A stretch of DNA of 64,000 nucleotides from Bufo bufo (GCF_905171765.1 NC_053390.1:502611336-502675335), one strand, 5' to 3'. Shown: positions 53,250-63,836, counted from the first letter of the stretch. Program-made: numbers and translations. The notes: a model not told the origin generated them from the sequence alone.

Positions 53250-54080
53250 ACAGTGCTAGAAACCAACTCACAGCCAGGCTCTCACATGCCTCCATAGTGG
53301 TATCACCAATGCACTGTGAGGTGGGATAAAGCTGAGAGCCGCACCCACAACAGCCCATGTGACACGGAAGCTACCAGGTGCAAATTAATGTTACCAGCAA
53401 AATGAAGTGGCTAGTATTGTCAGTTGCGTATCATTTTGGTGAATTTTTTTTTGCAGTAATTTGTGTATGTGTATATTTTTTCATCTGCACAATGTATCAT
53501 TTTGTGTAAGATGTCCTAGTTGTGCATGCGGTCCGCACCGGCATCCTCCATTGTATGCATTTTTTGCTGGGGATTGCCGTTGTCTGCGGACCGCATGCGG
53601 AGGAATTGCTCCCCCGTTTATAGACACGCCACAGTGTCTGGGTTTGGAGCATTTCCACCCGTTTAGGCCACTTTTTTCAGTGAGTTTTTGTCTTTATGTG
53701 TTTGGAATGTGCCACTTTATATTGCTGGTAACGTTCTTTTGCACCTGGTAGCTTCCGTGTCACATGGGCTGTTGTGGGTGCGGCTCACAGCTTTATCCTA
53801 CCTCACAGTGCATTGGTGATACCACTATGGAGGCATGCAAGAGACTGCCTGTGTGTTCATTCTAGCACTGTTCAGACCCTGTTCACACACCATGGGCAGT
53901 TGAGTGGTAGGACCCCATGCGTGCTGAGACACCGTGATGTGGTGCATGAGGGGCTCCGATATGTTCCTGACTGGAAGATATTGGCAAAGTTCCTCAGCTT
54001 TGAACATCGGCCTGAGGAATTAGCTAGTATTGTCAGTTGCGTATCGTTTTGGTGCATTTTTTGCAGTGATTTGTATACTT
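53250..54080. repeat. Inverted plus direct repeat pair, possible retroelement UTR
   Basis: About 130 bp at 53250-53380 (cctccatagtggtatcacc, cgcacccacaacagccc, gacacggaagctaccagg) is inverted at 53740-53870. About 60 bp ending gctagtattgtcagttgcg (53411-53470) is repeated directly at 54022-54080. Together they resemble the mixed direct and inverted terminal repeats of Penelope-like elements, but no ORF is present between them. Confidence 0.5.
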
Positions 54081-54539
54081 TAAGTTCCAAATTGCACCAA
54101 ATAATGAAGTTATGGTCTAATATACAGGTAGAAACCAAACAGGCACTTTACAAAAAATCAATTTAGCTAATTTATCATTGCACATTTATGCATTAATTCC
54201 CCAGGTCTAAAAGAGGGACATTTAAGGATCAAAGAGGGACAGAAGGACTTGGGTCAAAAATGAGGGACTGTTCCTTCAAAAGAGTGACACTTGGGAGGCA
54301 TGTGGTATTCTGTCTGACTACCCATATACCAAACTCCTGACTGACAACCAACTCTGATTTCAAGCTGCCTGCCCTGACTTTAGCCTGTTTTTCATATAGC
54401 GGCCTTGAGGCTTCCCTGCACCGAAGAGCAGATCTATGTATACTGGTTAAAGTGTGAAAACCAACAAACTTCCAGGATAATAGCCTTAGAGCTAGCCCAA
54501 AGCCAAACCAGTTAGTTGGTACATTGGGTCCATACCGAC
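54081..54539. other. No recognised gene; short repeat fragment
   Basis: Contains aaaagagggacatttaag, then gatcaaagagggacagaagg, a short diverged tandem of 'agaggga'. Otherwise unassigned. Confidence 0.35.
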
Positions 54540-54737
54540 TAGGGATCCACCGATTATCGGAAGTACCGATATTATCGGCCGATATTCAGGATTTTGTACA
54601 TTATCGGCATCTAACCTTGCCGATATACCGATAATGCGTATAAAGCGAATACTAGTGAGCGCTTCCATTATGGAAGTGCGCACTAGTATGCATTGTGCCG
54701 GGAGCGGGAAAGAAGCACAGCAAGCACTTCCGATACT

Positions 54738-55471
54738 CAAATTAGTTAATTAAATGGAGTGGCTCACTGCTGTTAGTGGGTGGTACGGTGCTACAAACTA
54801 ATAATTGAGGACGCCCTACCTCAATGTAATAAATGTAATAAGAAAGTAAGAAAGCGAGCACTCGCTCTATGGCACTACTCAGATTTAATAGTTAAAATGG
54901 CAAGTTATTACACTTCAAAAAAAAAATAATAATAATAATAATAATAATACAATGATAAAACACAATGGTTAAAACACAATATGATTAAAAGGTCGACCTT
55001 GTGTGAGGCACTGATAAGATTAACACAATTACATATAGGGGGCTTATTCAAGCATAAACGGTTCTCCAGTGGTGTCCAAATACAAAAGTGATACAACCAA
55101 TAAGTGAAAAAAGGGGTGATAAAATATTCCTGGTATCAGGATAGTGAGTAAATGATAATGTCCATAATATACAAAATCGTGCTTAAAAAACGTGGAAGTC
55201 TGTGAGAAAATATGCAGATCAGAAAAGGGCACCTGATGGAGCGCTACGTATTTGCGCACACTATTATACTTGTGTTCCTTCCTATAGCAACCAAGAGCGT
55301 CCAAGTCCCTATGTATGCGCACTTGACCGCAACAAACACTATTATCCGTTGGCTGTATTCTGCTGTTCAATACTTCAAACAGTCTATGATAGCCGCTGAA
55401 GTCTTACCTCTATCTAGAGGATAGTCCTTCCTAAGAAATGAACGATCTTACCTCCTGTGATATTATATATA
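54738..55471 (-). repeat. Penelope pseudo-LTR, left (3' on the minus strand)
   Basis: Starts caaattagttaattaaatgg, contains (ATA)n near 54922-54950 and ends in tgtgatattatatata. Nearly identical to the right copy apart from the 57-bp indel. Confidence 0.9.
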
Positions 55472-56216
55472 GAGAGATCACTTGCTTTGGACGCTGTAAG
55501 AAATCTGCTAGGAACACCGCTGCGTCTTCACGGCTTGCAGGTTCTGACAATCCAGCCCGATCTCGCGATGATACGAGTGGGACTTCCGTCCGGTCTCTGT
55601 ACTCGCTCAGGTGGTTAGAGCTATTCAATTTGTCATAAAGTAGCAATTCTTAGGTCAATAGTTTCTCTTTATAGCATGGCCATGCATAAGTCCTTTATAT
55701 GGAGGTATAAGCGGAGTGTCTGATAGCCCAGACGCGTTTCGGGATGATTCCAATCCCTTCCTCAGTGGTATATCCTGCACTCCTGACCTCCTCCTTTTTA
55801 TACGTTCATAGGGTCCTCTGTAAATCCTGGTTTCCATAATCCAGAATTGAAGTGTTTTTGGCAATTTTGGCCATGTTGCGGTTCTATTGCCTTTTTGTTG
55901 CGTTTTTTTTCTTATAGGTGCGTTTTTGCTTGTTTTTTATTTTAATAGTTGTAATCAATCAATATACCCCGATTAAAAAGTATATGCATTTGCTAATAGC
56001 ATAAAAATTGTATATAAACAATAAAATTGGATAAAAGCAGCAAAGAATAATAAAAACTGAATAAGCTAAATATAAGGATACAAATAGATCATCGGCAGTG
56101 ATATTGTGTTGGCATGGAGATGGTCGGATCTGGCCAGGGTCCCAAGCCAGAGGGGGGGTCCCAGCGCCGATAAACGGCCAAGCTTGGGACCCGCCATCGG
56201 GGATGGGGCCCAAGCC
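55472..56216 (-). other. 3' UTR of the Penelope-like element
   Basis: Non-coding. It contains gacgcgtttcgggatgattc and cttcctcagtgg (55732-55770), tcctcctttttatacg and an AT-rich segment. No reading frame of note. Confidence 0.6.
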
Positions 56217-56681
56217 TTAAATAAAACCAAACAGCTCCATGTCAGAATTCAGTCCAAATGGTAGTAAGGAACCGAATTCATAAATCTGCCTAGATTCTGC
56301 TCTGGACATCTTCTGAATATAGTCTCCTCCTCTCCAATGTTGATTAATCCTCTCTAGTCCGACAAATTTTAGGTTCCCTGGATTACTATTATGTGTGTCT
56401 TTGTAATGTTTTGACAATGAGTGCTTCTCATACCCTTTTTTGATATTCGAGATATGTTCCCTAATCCTTGTTTTTAAAGGGCGTTTCGTCCGACCTATAT
56501 ATTGGCGGTTGCAGGGGCATTGGATCAAATAGATAACCCCTGACGTATTGCAAGAAATGCAATCATCTATTTTCCATTTGTATTTATTCTGGGTTGAACA
56601 AATCTCTAGGGTTTTACGTGGTAGATTATTGGATTTACATCCTATGCACCTGCCACATTTATAGAATCCTTTCATCTTCAT
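56217..56681 (-). pseudogene. GIY-YIG endonuclease domain of the Penelope-like element
   Basis: 154 codons in the same frame as the RT and separated from it by a single TAA at 56706-56708. The N-terminus has CGRCIGC and CISC cysteine clusters, the zinc-finger-like linker of Penelope endonucleases. GVIYLIQC (48-55) and YIGRT (61-65) are the GIY-YIG motif; TRIREH (R72, H76) and RAESRQIYEFGSLLPFGLN (E129 region) are the conserved helix and metal-binding segments. It would nick target DNA to prime reverse transcription. Length and motifs are complete, but the in-frame stop means it is no longer joined to the RT unless read through. Confidence 0.9.
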
Positions 56682-56705
56682 AAAAGAACCTAATGTATTG
56701 TCTTT

Positions 56706-58445
56706 TTAGATTTTATTCGGGACTGATGGAGCTACTTTTAAACCCAAATTGGCAGCTTTAGTAAAAGTAATTTTAGGTGCATGTGGTAGGAGGTGACCTA
56801 TAATTTTATCACTCAGTAGATATGGCCAGTGGGACCTAATCATCTTTTGGATCTTTTTATAATTGTTGTTAAAGGGGAGCACAAGTCTGATATCCAAAAA
56901 AGAATCATCTATCTGCAACTGTTGTTTTTCCTTGAAAAATTCCTGTCTGTCTAGTTGTCTCACATTGGTTAGGGCTTCATTAATTGCTCCCATAGGATAT
57001 TGTTTATCCTCAAAATAGGATTTCATTTTTATGGCCTCCTCCTCAAATTTCGCATCCTCCGTGCAGTTGCGTCTAATCCGTCTAAACTGCCCGGTGGGAA
57101 CAATAATCAACCACCTTGGGAGGTGACAACTGGAGAAAGGAATAAAATTGTTAGTCGCTGTAGGTTTTTGAAAGGTACTGCATTTGTATCTCCCATCAAA
57201 GACTTCAATTAATAAATCCAAATATTCTGTCTTGTTTTTAATATTTGAGGTAAAAATCAAGCCCTTATTGTTTATATTTAAATTCTTCAAAAAAACTTCC
57301 AATGTGGTCATATCTTCTTTCCAAATGAAAATAACGTCATCGATATAGCGCCGCCATAGGACTAGGTCCCCCCCCAGCATAGGGTCTATGGTGGTCCTCT
57401 CCCAATCAGCCAAAAATAGATTGGCATAGCTGGGGGCGAACCTAGTACCCATGGCGGTGCCCTGTCGCTGCAGATAGTAGTCTCCCTCAAAATAAAAATA
57501 ATTGTGCTGCAAAATATATTTTATGGCCTTCAAAATAAAATCGATCTGAGTATCATGTAGAACAGCATCTGTGGTCAGTTGCCTTTGTATAGCATCTAAG
57601 CCTTGTTGGTGATCAATCACCGTATACAAGGACTGTATGTCCAATGTACCCATTATCCAGTTAGGCTCCACCCTCAATTGTTCCAAGATCTCTATAATGT
57701 GAGTAGTATCCTTCACATAAGATAGAGATTTCTTCACCAATGTTTGAAGATGAGTATCAATGTACTTGGACAAATTCGAGGTAATGGAGCCTATACTGGA
57801 TACTATAGGGCGTCCGGGGGGGGGGGGGTTTTCTAGGTTTTTGTGGATTTTGGGCAGACAATAGAAGGCAGGTAGCCTTCCCTGAGTGCCCAATATAAAA
57901 TCCAATTCTCGTTGGAGAAGAACCTGATCTTGTAATCCTTTTTCACATAGTTCTCCCAATTCATGTTTGAATTGTATCAATGGGTCCTTTAACAGCTTCA
58001 GATAGGTATTCGTATCCGTCAGCTGTCTCCAACACTCATCGTTATATTTCCCAGTGTCTAATATCACTGTAGCCCCCCCCTTGTCTGCTGGACGTATAGT
58101 AATAGCTTTGTTTTTCTGTAATTCCCTAATCGCTGAAATCTCTCTTCTAGTCAAATTATTATTACTGGCCTTATCTCTCATCTTTCTTAGATCTCCCTCC
58201 ACACATTTTTGGAAGGTGGCCATTTCTTTACTGATTTCATTACGTGGGTACATTTTTGACTTGTTCCTAAGAGTAGTATATTGGAACAGATTAATCGGCT
58301 GACTCCTTGCAGTTTCTAACGGATTTTTAATAAAATGTTTCTTCAGGCAGATCTTCCTGATAAATTTCTGTATTCCTATATACGTGGAGAATTTATCTAT
58401 TTGAGCAGTGGGAGCATATTTTAAACCCTTACTTAATAGAGACAC
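56706..58445 (-). pseudogene. Penelope-type reverse transcriptase, with terminal stop before the endonuclease
   Basis: A telomerase-like RT. Order of motifs: ITIRPADKGGATVILD (about 116-130), FYCLPKIHK...GRPIVSSIGS (194-220), MGTLDIQSLYT with D269, LQRQGTAMGTRFAPSYANLF with QGTAMG at 328-333, and RRYIDDVIFIW with YIDD at 367-370. The listed start (58445) is only a GTG; the frame is open further upstream (NLSSTTLTEPQ...) and overlaps ORF1 by at least 150 bp in the -1 frame, with no ATG. A poly-G/C run at about 57817-57828 encodes PPPP and is a likely slippage site. It ends at a stop (56706-56708) 24 bp before the endonuclease start. It copies the element RNA at a nicked target. Confidence 0.9.
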
Positions 58446-58501
58446 TTGTGGTTCTGTAAGTGTAGTTGAGCTGAGATTTACAATAACGTTTTTGTTTGGT
58501 G

Positions 58502-59449
58502 TTAGTGATGTTTTCTGTACCTCGTTTCTCTTTCTTTTGCTCCTCCTAGTTTTCCCTCTTCTGACGATTTGTGGTATTGGGATCTGTTGTTGTTCATTTG
58601 TTCCTCGTTTGGTCTCCCATAATATTTCCGAGGAGGAGGGGTATGGTAAAAGTTCTCCTCCCTCGGTATTTGGTGTGGGGGATTTTTGTGCCTCAGGTTG
58701 TAGTGGTGAGTGGGTGATTGTCGGCGATGATAACTCGGTGATTCCTCCCTTTGTCTCATCCGAGTTTTGTGGTGTGCAGGAGTATGATCTAAAAAATGAT
58801 GATGTTCTGATAATAGGTCATACCTATTACTAGTTGGTATCGTATGGTGTATCTCCCTATTATCATCCTGCCTATTCATCGCTCTGTCTTCATTCACATA
58901 TGCCTGTGTTTTGGGTGTGTCAGATTTATACGCACTCCCTCTATATTTAATTCCCTGAGTCTCTGTATATTTTTTAGTTTTCTTATTTATTATATCTGCC
59001 TCTGTTTTGTCCAATCCTTTGCAGATTCTATCCTGCCACATCGTATATTCGTCATTTTTGGGGATTTTTTCTAGTTGCTCTTTAAGTTTATCTATTTTCT
59101 TATTTAAATCCTCCAGTACTTCTGTTCTCCTTTTAACAATTAAGTTCATTAAGGCAATAGATTGGGAAAACAGAAGGCTATTCCATTCACTCTCAAAAGC
59201 ATCATTGAGAAGATCTTGTGCTGGAATTTTAATAATCTGCAATCCTTTGGGTATTATCCCATGTTCAATGTAATGCTGTAGCGATCTGATTTCCCAAAAT
59301 TGCCTCAGCTGCTTCTGAAGCAGACCTTCTAATTCTCTGAAGCTCATTGTTACAGATTTATCTCCTTCTATAGATGTATGGTCATCGGCCATAAATCTAT
59401 AGGATTCTGCCTTAAGTCTTTTGCTCTGAATATGATGCCATAGGTCCAT
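58502..59449 (-). CDS. ORF1 of the Penelope-like element (coiled-coil, basic C-terminus)
   Basis: 315 codons from ATG 59449 (MDLWHHIQSKRLKAESYRF). Residues 35-75 are conserved-looking (REL-rich; SLQHYIEHGIIPKGL). Residues 85-130 form a coiled coil (VLEDLNKKIDKLKEQLEKI). From 190 the protein is His-, Arg- and Pro-rich and low complexity, suggesting nucleic-acid binding. The C-terminus overlaps the upstream extension of the RT frame. It carries no motif I can name; in position it corresponds to the N-terminal region or first ORF of Penelope-like elements of the Neptune/Poseidon type. No stop or frameshift within it. Confidence 0.75.
   Translation of the reverse strand: MDLWHHIQSKRLKAESYRFMADDHTSIEGDKSVTMSFRELEGLLQKQLRQFWEIRSLQHYIEHGIIPKGLQIIKIPAQDLLNDAFESEWNSLLFSQSIALMNLIVKRRTEVLEDLNKKIDKLKEQLEKIPKNDEYTMWQDRICKGLDKTEADIINKKTKKYTETQGIKYRGSAYKSDTPKTQAYVNEDRAMNRQDDNREIHHTIPTSNRYDLLSEHHHFLDHTPAHHKTRMRQREESPSYHRRQSPTHHYNLRHKNPPHQIPREENFYHTPPPRKYYGRPNEEQMNNNRSQYHKSSEEGKLGGAKERETRYRKHH
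58550..58556 (-). promoter_or_regulatory. Candidate -1 frameshift heptamer GGGAAAA in the ORF1/RT overlap
   Basis: In the ORF1 frame the codons read gag gga aaa cta, so the heptamer G GGA AAA fits X XXY YYZ. A -1 slip here moves into the RT frame, which is open and lacks an ATG. ORF1 stops 46 bp downstream. I see no obvious stable stem just after it, so this is a suggestion only. Confidence 0.3.
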
Positions 59450-59492
59450 CCTACTAGCAGAAGGAGCTCACAACCAATGGGCGTTTGAAATG

Positions 59493-60167
59493 CAAATTAG
59501 TTAATTAAATGGAGTGGCTCACTGCTGTTAGTGGGTGGTACGGTGCTACAAACTAATAATTGAGGACGCCCTACCTCAATGTAATAAATGTAATAAGAAG
59601 GTAAGAAAGCGAGCACTCGCTCTATGGCACTACTCAGATTTAATAGTTAAAATGGCAAGTTATTACACTTCAAAAATAAAAAATAAAATAATACAATGAT
59701 AAAACACAATGGTTAAAACACAATATGATTAAAAGGTCGACCTTGTGTGAGGCACTGATAAGATTATCACAATTACATATAGGGGGCTTATTCAAGCATA
59801 AACGGTTCTCCAGTGGTGTCCAAATACAAAAGTTATACAACCAATAAGTGAAAAAAGGGGTGATAAAATATTCCTGGTATCAGGATAGTGAGTAAATGAT
59901 AATGTCCATAATATACAAAATCGTGCTTAAAAAACGTGGAAGTCTGTGAGAAAATATGCAGATCAGAAAAGGGCACCTGATGGAGCGCTACGTATTTGCG
60001 CACACTATTATACTTGTGTTCCTTCCTATAGCAACCAAGAGCGCCCAAGTCCCTATGTATGTTCAATACTTCAAACAGTCTATGATAGCCGCTGAAGTCT
60101 TACCTCTATCTAGAGGATAGTCCTTCCTAAGAAATGAACGATCTTACCTCCTGTGATATTATATATA
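59493..60167 (-). repeat. Penelope pseudo-LTR, right (5' on the minus strand)
   Basis: Direct copy of 54738-55471 with a 57-bp deletion around 60061. Confidence 0.9.
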
Positions 60168-60509
60168 TATATTATACTCACCCTCCCTGGTCTTCTTTGG
60201 TGGGCCCGCGCTGCACTGTCCTGACCCCGTACAGCGTCAGGACATAGTGCACGCACTATGACCTAACGCTGCACATTGTCAGGTGACAGTGCAGCGCGGG
60301 CCGGAGAACAAAGGGGAGCGAGACGCCAGACCCGGAGATGAAGAGGAAACGCGGCGCAGTGGAGGTGAGGAGTTTTTTATTTTATTCATCTGAGGTCTGT
60401 TAGGGGTTAATAAAGGTCTGATAGGGGTTAATAAAAGGCTGATCTGAGGTCTGATAGGGGTTAATAAAGTCAGTGGGGGGGGTGGAAATTGGCATTTGGC
60501 ACTAATATA

Positions 60510-62039
60510 CAGGGAGTGCAGAATTATTAGGCAAATGAGTATTTTGACCACATCATCCTCTTTATGCATGTTGTCTTACTCCAAGCTGTATAGGCTCGAA
60601 AGCCTACTACCAATTAAGCATATTAGGTGATGTGCATCTCTGTAATGAGAAGGGGTGTGGTCTAATGACATCAACACCCTATATTAGGTGTGCATAATTA
60701 TTAGGCAACTTCCTTTCCTTTGGCAAAATGGGTCAGAAAAGTCAAAAATAGTGAGCTATCTTGCAGAGGGATGCAGCACTCTTAAAATTGCAAAGCTTCT
60801 GAAGCGTGATCATCGAACAATCAAGCGTTTCATTCAAAATAGTCAACAGGGTCGCAAGAAGCGTGTGGAAAAACCAAGGCGCAAAATAACTGCCCATGAA
60901 CTGAGAAAAGTCAAGCGTGCAGCTGCCAAGATGCCACTTGCCACCAGTTTGGCCATATTTCAGAGCTGCAACATCACTGGAGTGCCCAAAAGCACAAGGT
61001 ATGCAATACTCAGAGACATGGCCAAGGTAAGAAAGGCTGAAAGACGACCACCACTGAACAAGACACACAAGCTGAAACGTCAAGACTGGGCCAAGAAATA
61101 TCTCAAGACTGATTTTTCTAAGGTTTTATGGACTGATGAAATGAGAGTGAGTCTTGATGGGCCAGATGGATGGGCCAGTGGCTGGATTGGTAAAGGGCAG
61201 AGAGCTCCAGTCCGACTCAGACGCCAGCAAGGTGGAGGTGGAGTACTGGTTTGGGCTGGTATCATCAAAGATGAGCTTGTGGGGCCTTTTCGGGTTGAGG
61301 ATGGAGTCAAGCTCAACTCCCAGTCCTACTGCCAGTTTCTGGAAGACACCTTCTTCAAGCAGTGGTACAGGAAGAAGTCTGCATCCTTCAAGAAAAACAT
61401 GATTTTCATGCAGGACAATGCTCCATCACACGCGTCCAAGTACTCCACAGCGTGGCTGGCAAGAAAGGGTATAAAAGAAGAAAATCTAATGACATGGCCT
61501 CCTTGTTCACCTGATCTGAACCCCATTGAGAACCTGTGGTCCATCATCAAATGTGAGATTTACAAGGAGGGAAAACAGTACACCTCTCTGAACAGTGTCT
61601 GGGAGGCTGTGGTTGCTGCTGCACGCAATGTTGATGGTGAACAGATCAAAACACTGACAGAATCCATGGATGGCAGGCTTTTGAGTGTCCTTGCAAAGAA
61701 AGGTGGCTATATTGGTCACTGATTTGTTTTTGTTTTGTTTTTGAATGTCAGAAATGTATATTTGTGAATGTTGAGATGTTATATTGGTTTCACTGGTAAA
61801 AATAAATAATTGAAATGGGTATATATTTGTTTTTTGTTAAGTTGCCTAATAATTATGCACAGTAATAGTCACCTGCACACACAGATATCCCCCTAAAATA
61901 GCTAAAACTAAAAACTACTTCCAAAAATATTTAGCTTTGATATTAATGAGTTTTTTGGGTTCATTGAGAACATGGTTGTTGTTCAATAATAAAATTAATC
62001 CTCAAAAATACAACTTGCCTAATAATTCTGCACTCCCTG
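60510..62039 (+). mobile_element. Tc1/mariner element, family X copy 2
   Basis: The ends cagggagtgcagaattatt and aataattctgcactccctg are perfect inverted copies with TA on both sides (60508-60509 and 62040-62041). Inner repeats gtgcataattattaggcaac (60690-60709) and its complement near 61845 give an IR/DR layout. Same family as 28796-30349. Confidence 0.95.
60728..61722 (+). pseudogene. Tc1 transposase, N-terminal frameshift (family X copy 2)
   Basis: The expected ATG at 60728 runs into a stop after seven codons because about 20 bp are deleted just after it relative to copy 1. The body is open in the neighbouring frame (in which only an upstream GTG at 60688, inside the TIR, could serve as start) through to 61722. 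All catalytic blocks are intact: LWTDEMRVSLDG, FMQDNAPSHASK and PDLNPIENLW. The internal segment QSCNITGVPKSTRYAI, deleted in copy 1, is present. Thus each copy lacks what the other keeps. Confidence 0.9.
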
Positions 62040-62335
62040 TATTATAAATGTAAATTATAAATTGACTACCAACTAAGGACTTAATTAATTTATTATTTAC
62101 ATTTATAATATACTAGTGCCAAATGCAAATTTCCACCACCTCAGTTACTACCAACTAATATTATATATATTATGAGATCTAAAATATCGGTATAAATTAT
62201 CGGCTATCGGCCTGAAAGTTCACAGATTATCGGTATCGGCTCTAAAAAATCTATATTGGTCGATCTCTAATACCCACTGCTCGTTACAGCTGCCACCAGG
62301 GGCTCAATTATTAAACACAGTGGATGAAATGTTTC

Positions 62336-62622
62336 TTAAAGGGGTTATCCAATTACTGAAACAGCCCCCCAATGTGCAGGGCCCCTCACATATACTTACG
62401 CCACTCCTGGTCCCCGCAGCGCCGCTGCTGCTTCTATCTGCACATGGGTGATGTTAGGGAGGCTGGTCCTGTCCCCGGCTGCCATGGGCTGCTCCCCCCC
62501 GACACTGGATGTTTTAATCCGTGTGCAGGGAGAAGCGGCAGGGAGTGGGGTAAGTATATTACCTGTGAGGGGCCCAGCAGATTGGGGGGCTGTTTCAGAA
62601 ATTGGATAACCCCTTTAAAGGA
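62336..62622. repeat. Foldback MITE (aaaggggttatccaatt ends)
   Basis: Inverted ends aaaggggttatccaatta and aattggataacccctttaa, then ctgaaacagccccccaat and attggggggctgtttcag. The GC-rich loop contains ctgcacatggg and inverted cccctcacat/tgtgaggggc pairs. Confidence 0.8.
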
Positions 62623-62639
62623 GTTGATAGAAATCCGTT

Positions 62640-63360
62640 ATATCTAACTACCACTGTTGGGGAATGATATAGACTTTTGTTAAGGATTTGCCCCAAAACC
62701 CCCACTGTACCCTGTCAATTGCTTTCTCAGGATCTAACGCTAACAGCCTTGGCCCAATCAATTAGAAAGATAATACTCCTTGTAGCATCTTTGGTTTGTC
62801 ACCCAGAAAAAAACCAAATTAGTCCCTATACAGCAGTGTGTCAATTACGCTGTTTAAGCGATTAGCTAGAATACTAAAATGTATTTTTATATCAGAGTTT
62901 AATAGAGAAATGGGGCTAAAATTGTACATGCTATTTAGATTATTCCCCTCGTTTGGGACTGTAATAATTAAACCTTTGAGCATATCATTTGGTAGTGGCC
63001 TGTGATAACATGCCAAATAAAAAATCTGAACCAAATATGGGGCAGGGACCTTCTTAAATGTAATATAATACTCATTAAGAAAACCTTCTGGCCCAGGTCA
63101 TTTCCCGTTAGAAAGATCCCCTATTGCTTCAGAGACTTTGTCCTTGGTAAGTGCGCATTTAATTTAGATCAGGGATGCTTAACCTACGGCTCTCCAGCTT
63201 TTGTACAACTACAACTCCCACCATGCCCTGCTGTAGGCTGATAGCTGTAGACTGTCCGGGCATGCTGGGAGTTGTAGTTTTGCAACAGCTGGAGGCCGCT
63301 GTTTGAGCATCCCTGATTTAGATAATTGATCATTTGAGAGGTGGAGAAGGACAATCTGGT
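62640..63360 (-). pseudogene. L1/Tx1-like LINE RT remnant, upstream part (split by a hAT MITE)
   Basis: The minus strand reads LTKDKVSEAIGDLSNGK, a stop, PGPEGFLNEYYI, LPNDMLKGLIITVPNEGN, FSPISLLNSDIKIHFSILAN (the 'YRPISLLN.D.KI..KILA.RL' motif) and, after further stops, ALDPEKAIDRVQWGF (the 'LDAEKAFD' catalytic block). This is the first half of an L1-clade RT; the second half is at 50690-51339. At least three stops. A hAT MITE (63170-63315) is inserted at its upstream end. Confidence 0.8.
63170..63315. mobile_element. hAT-type foldback MITE, second copy
   Basis: The ends cagggatgct and agcatccctg are inverted, with the exact 8-bp duplication atttagat (63162-63169 and 63316-63323). The inner arms ctacaactccca and tgggagttgtag match the copy at 31-177. 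It lies in the L1-like remnant. Confidence 0.85.
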
Positions 63361-63364
63361 CTAA

Positions 63365-63836
63365 GTCTACTTTCACACTCGCGTTTTGGCTTTCCGTTTG
63401 TGAGATCCGTCATAGGTTCTCACAAGCAGTCCAAAACAGAATCAGTTTTGCCCTAATGCATTCTGAATGGAAAAGGATCTGCTCAGAATGCATCAGTTTG
63501 CCTCCGATCAGTCTCAATTCCGCTTTGGAGGCGGACACCAAAACGCTGCCTGCAGCGTTTTGCTGTCCGCTTGACGAAACTGAGCCAAACGGATCCGTCC
63601 TGGCACACAATGTAAGTCAATTGGGACTAATCCATTTTCTCTGACATAATCTGGCACAGTAGAAAACGGATCCGTCTCCCATTGACAATGGAGTTCATGA
63701 CGGATCCGTCTTGGCTATGTTACAGATAATATAAACGGATCTGTTCATGACGGATGCATGCGGTTGTATTATTGTACCAGATCCGCTTTTGCAGATCCAT
63801 GACGGATCCGCCCAAAACGCGAGTGTGAAAGTATCC
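63365..63836. mobile_element. Foldback MITE (gtctactttcacac ends), TAA duplication
   Basis: The left end gtctactttcacactcgcg and the right end cgcgagtgtgaaagtatcc are inverted. Exact taa duplication (63362-63364 and 63837-63839). The body has repeated acggatccgt-type palindromes. Same family as 42660-43178 and 15440-15775. Confidence 0.8.

Larger units (their letters stand above)
54740..60173 (-). mobile_element. Penelope-like retroelement with terminal direct repeats
   Basis: Direct repeats of 734 and 675 bp (54738-55471 and 59493-60167) flank coding sequence for RT and GIY-YIG endonuclease on the minus strand, as in the pseudo-LTRs of Penelope-like elements. The right copy lacks about 57 bp present at 55316-55372 in the left one. 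A possible 7-bp target duplication, atactca, lies at 54733-54739 and 60174-60180. The UTR near 55725 contains the hairpin-like gacgcgtttcgggatg. It is inserted in the hAT element. Confidence 0.9.
54540..62269. mobile_element. hAT element (tagggatccaccgattatcgg ends) hosting a Penelope-like element and a Tc1
   Basis: The left end tagggatccaccgattatcg and the right end tattggtcgatctcta are inverted, and both carry many cgatatta/atcggtatcgg repeats inward. The 8-bp flanks ataccgac (54532-54539) and atacccac (62270-62277) differ at one base. Its own material is 54540-54739, 60174-60509 (with a palindrome around gcagcgcgggcc) and 62040-62269, where ttataaatgtaaattataa pairs with the other side. 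No hAT transposase is present. Confidence 0.8.

Noticed and set aside
58408..58833. 141-residue plus-strand frame over the Penelope ORF1
   Set aside because: It is antisense to ORF1/RT, with composition explained by the complementary coding strand.
60688..61722. 344-residue frame as an intact transposase
   Set aside because: The apparent N-terminus is read from the terminal repeat; the true ATG at 60728 is out of frame because of a deletion.
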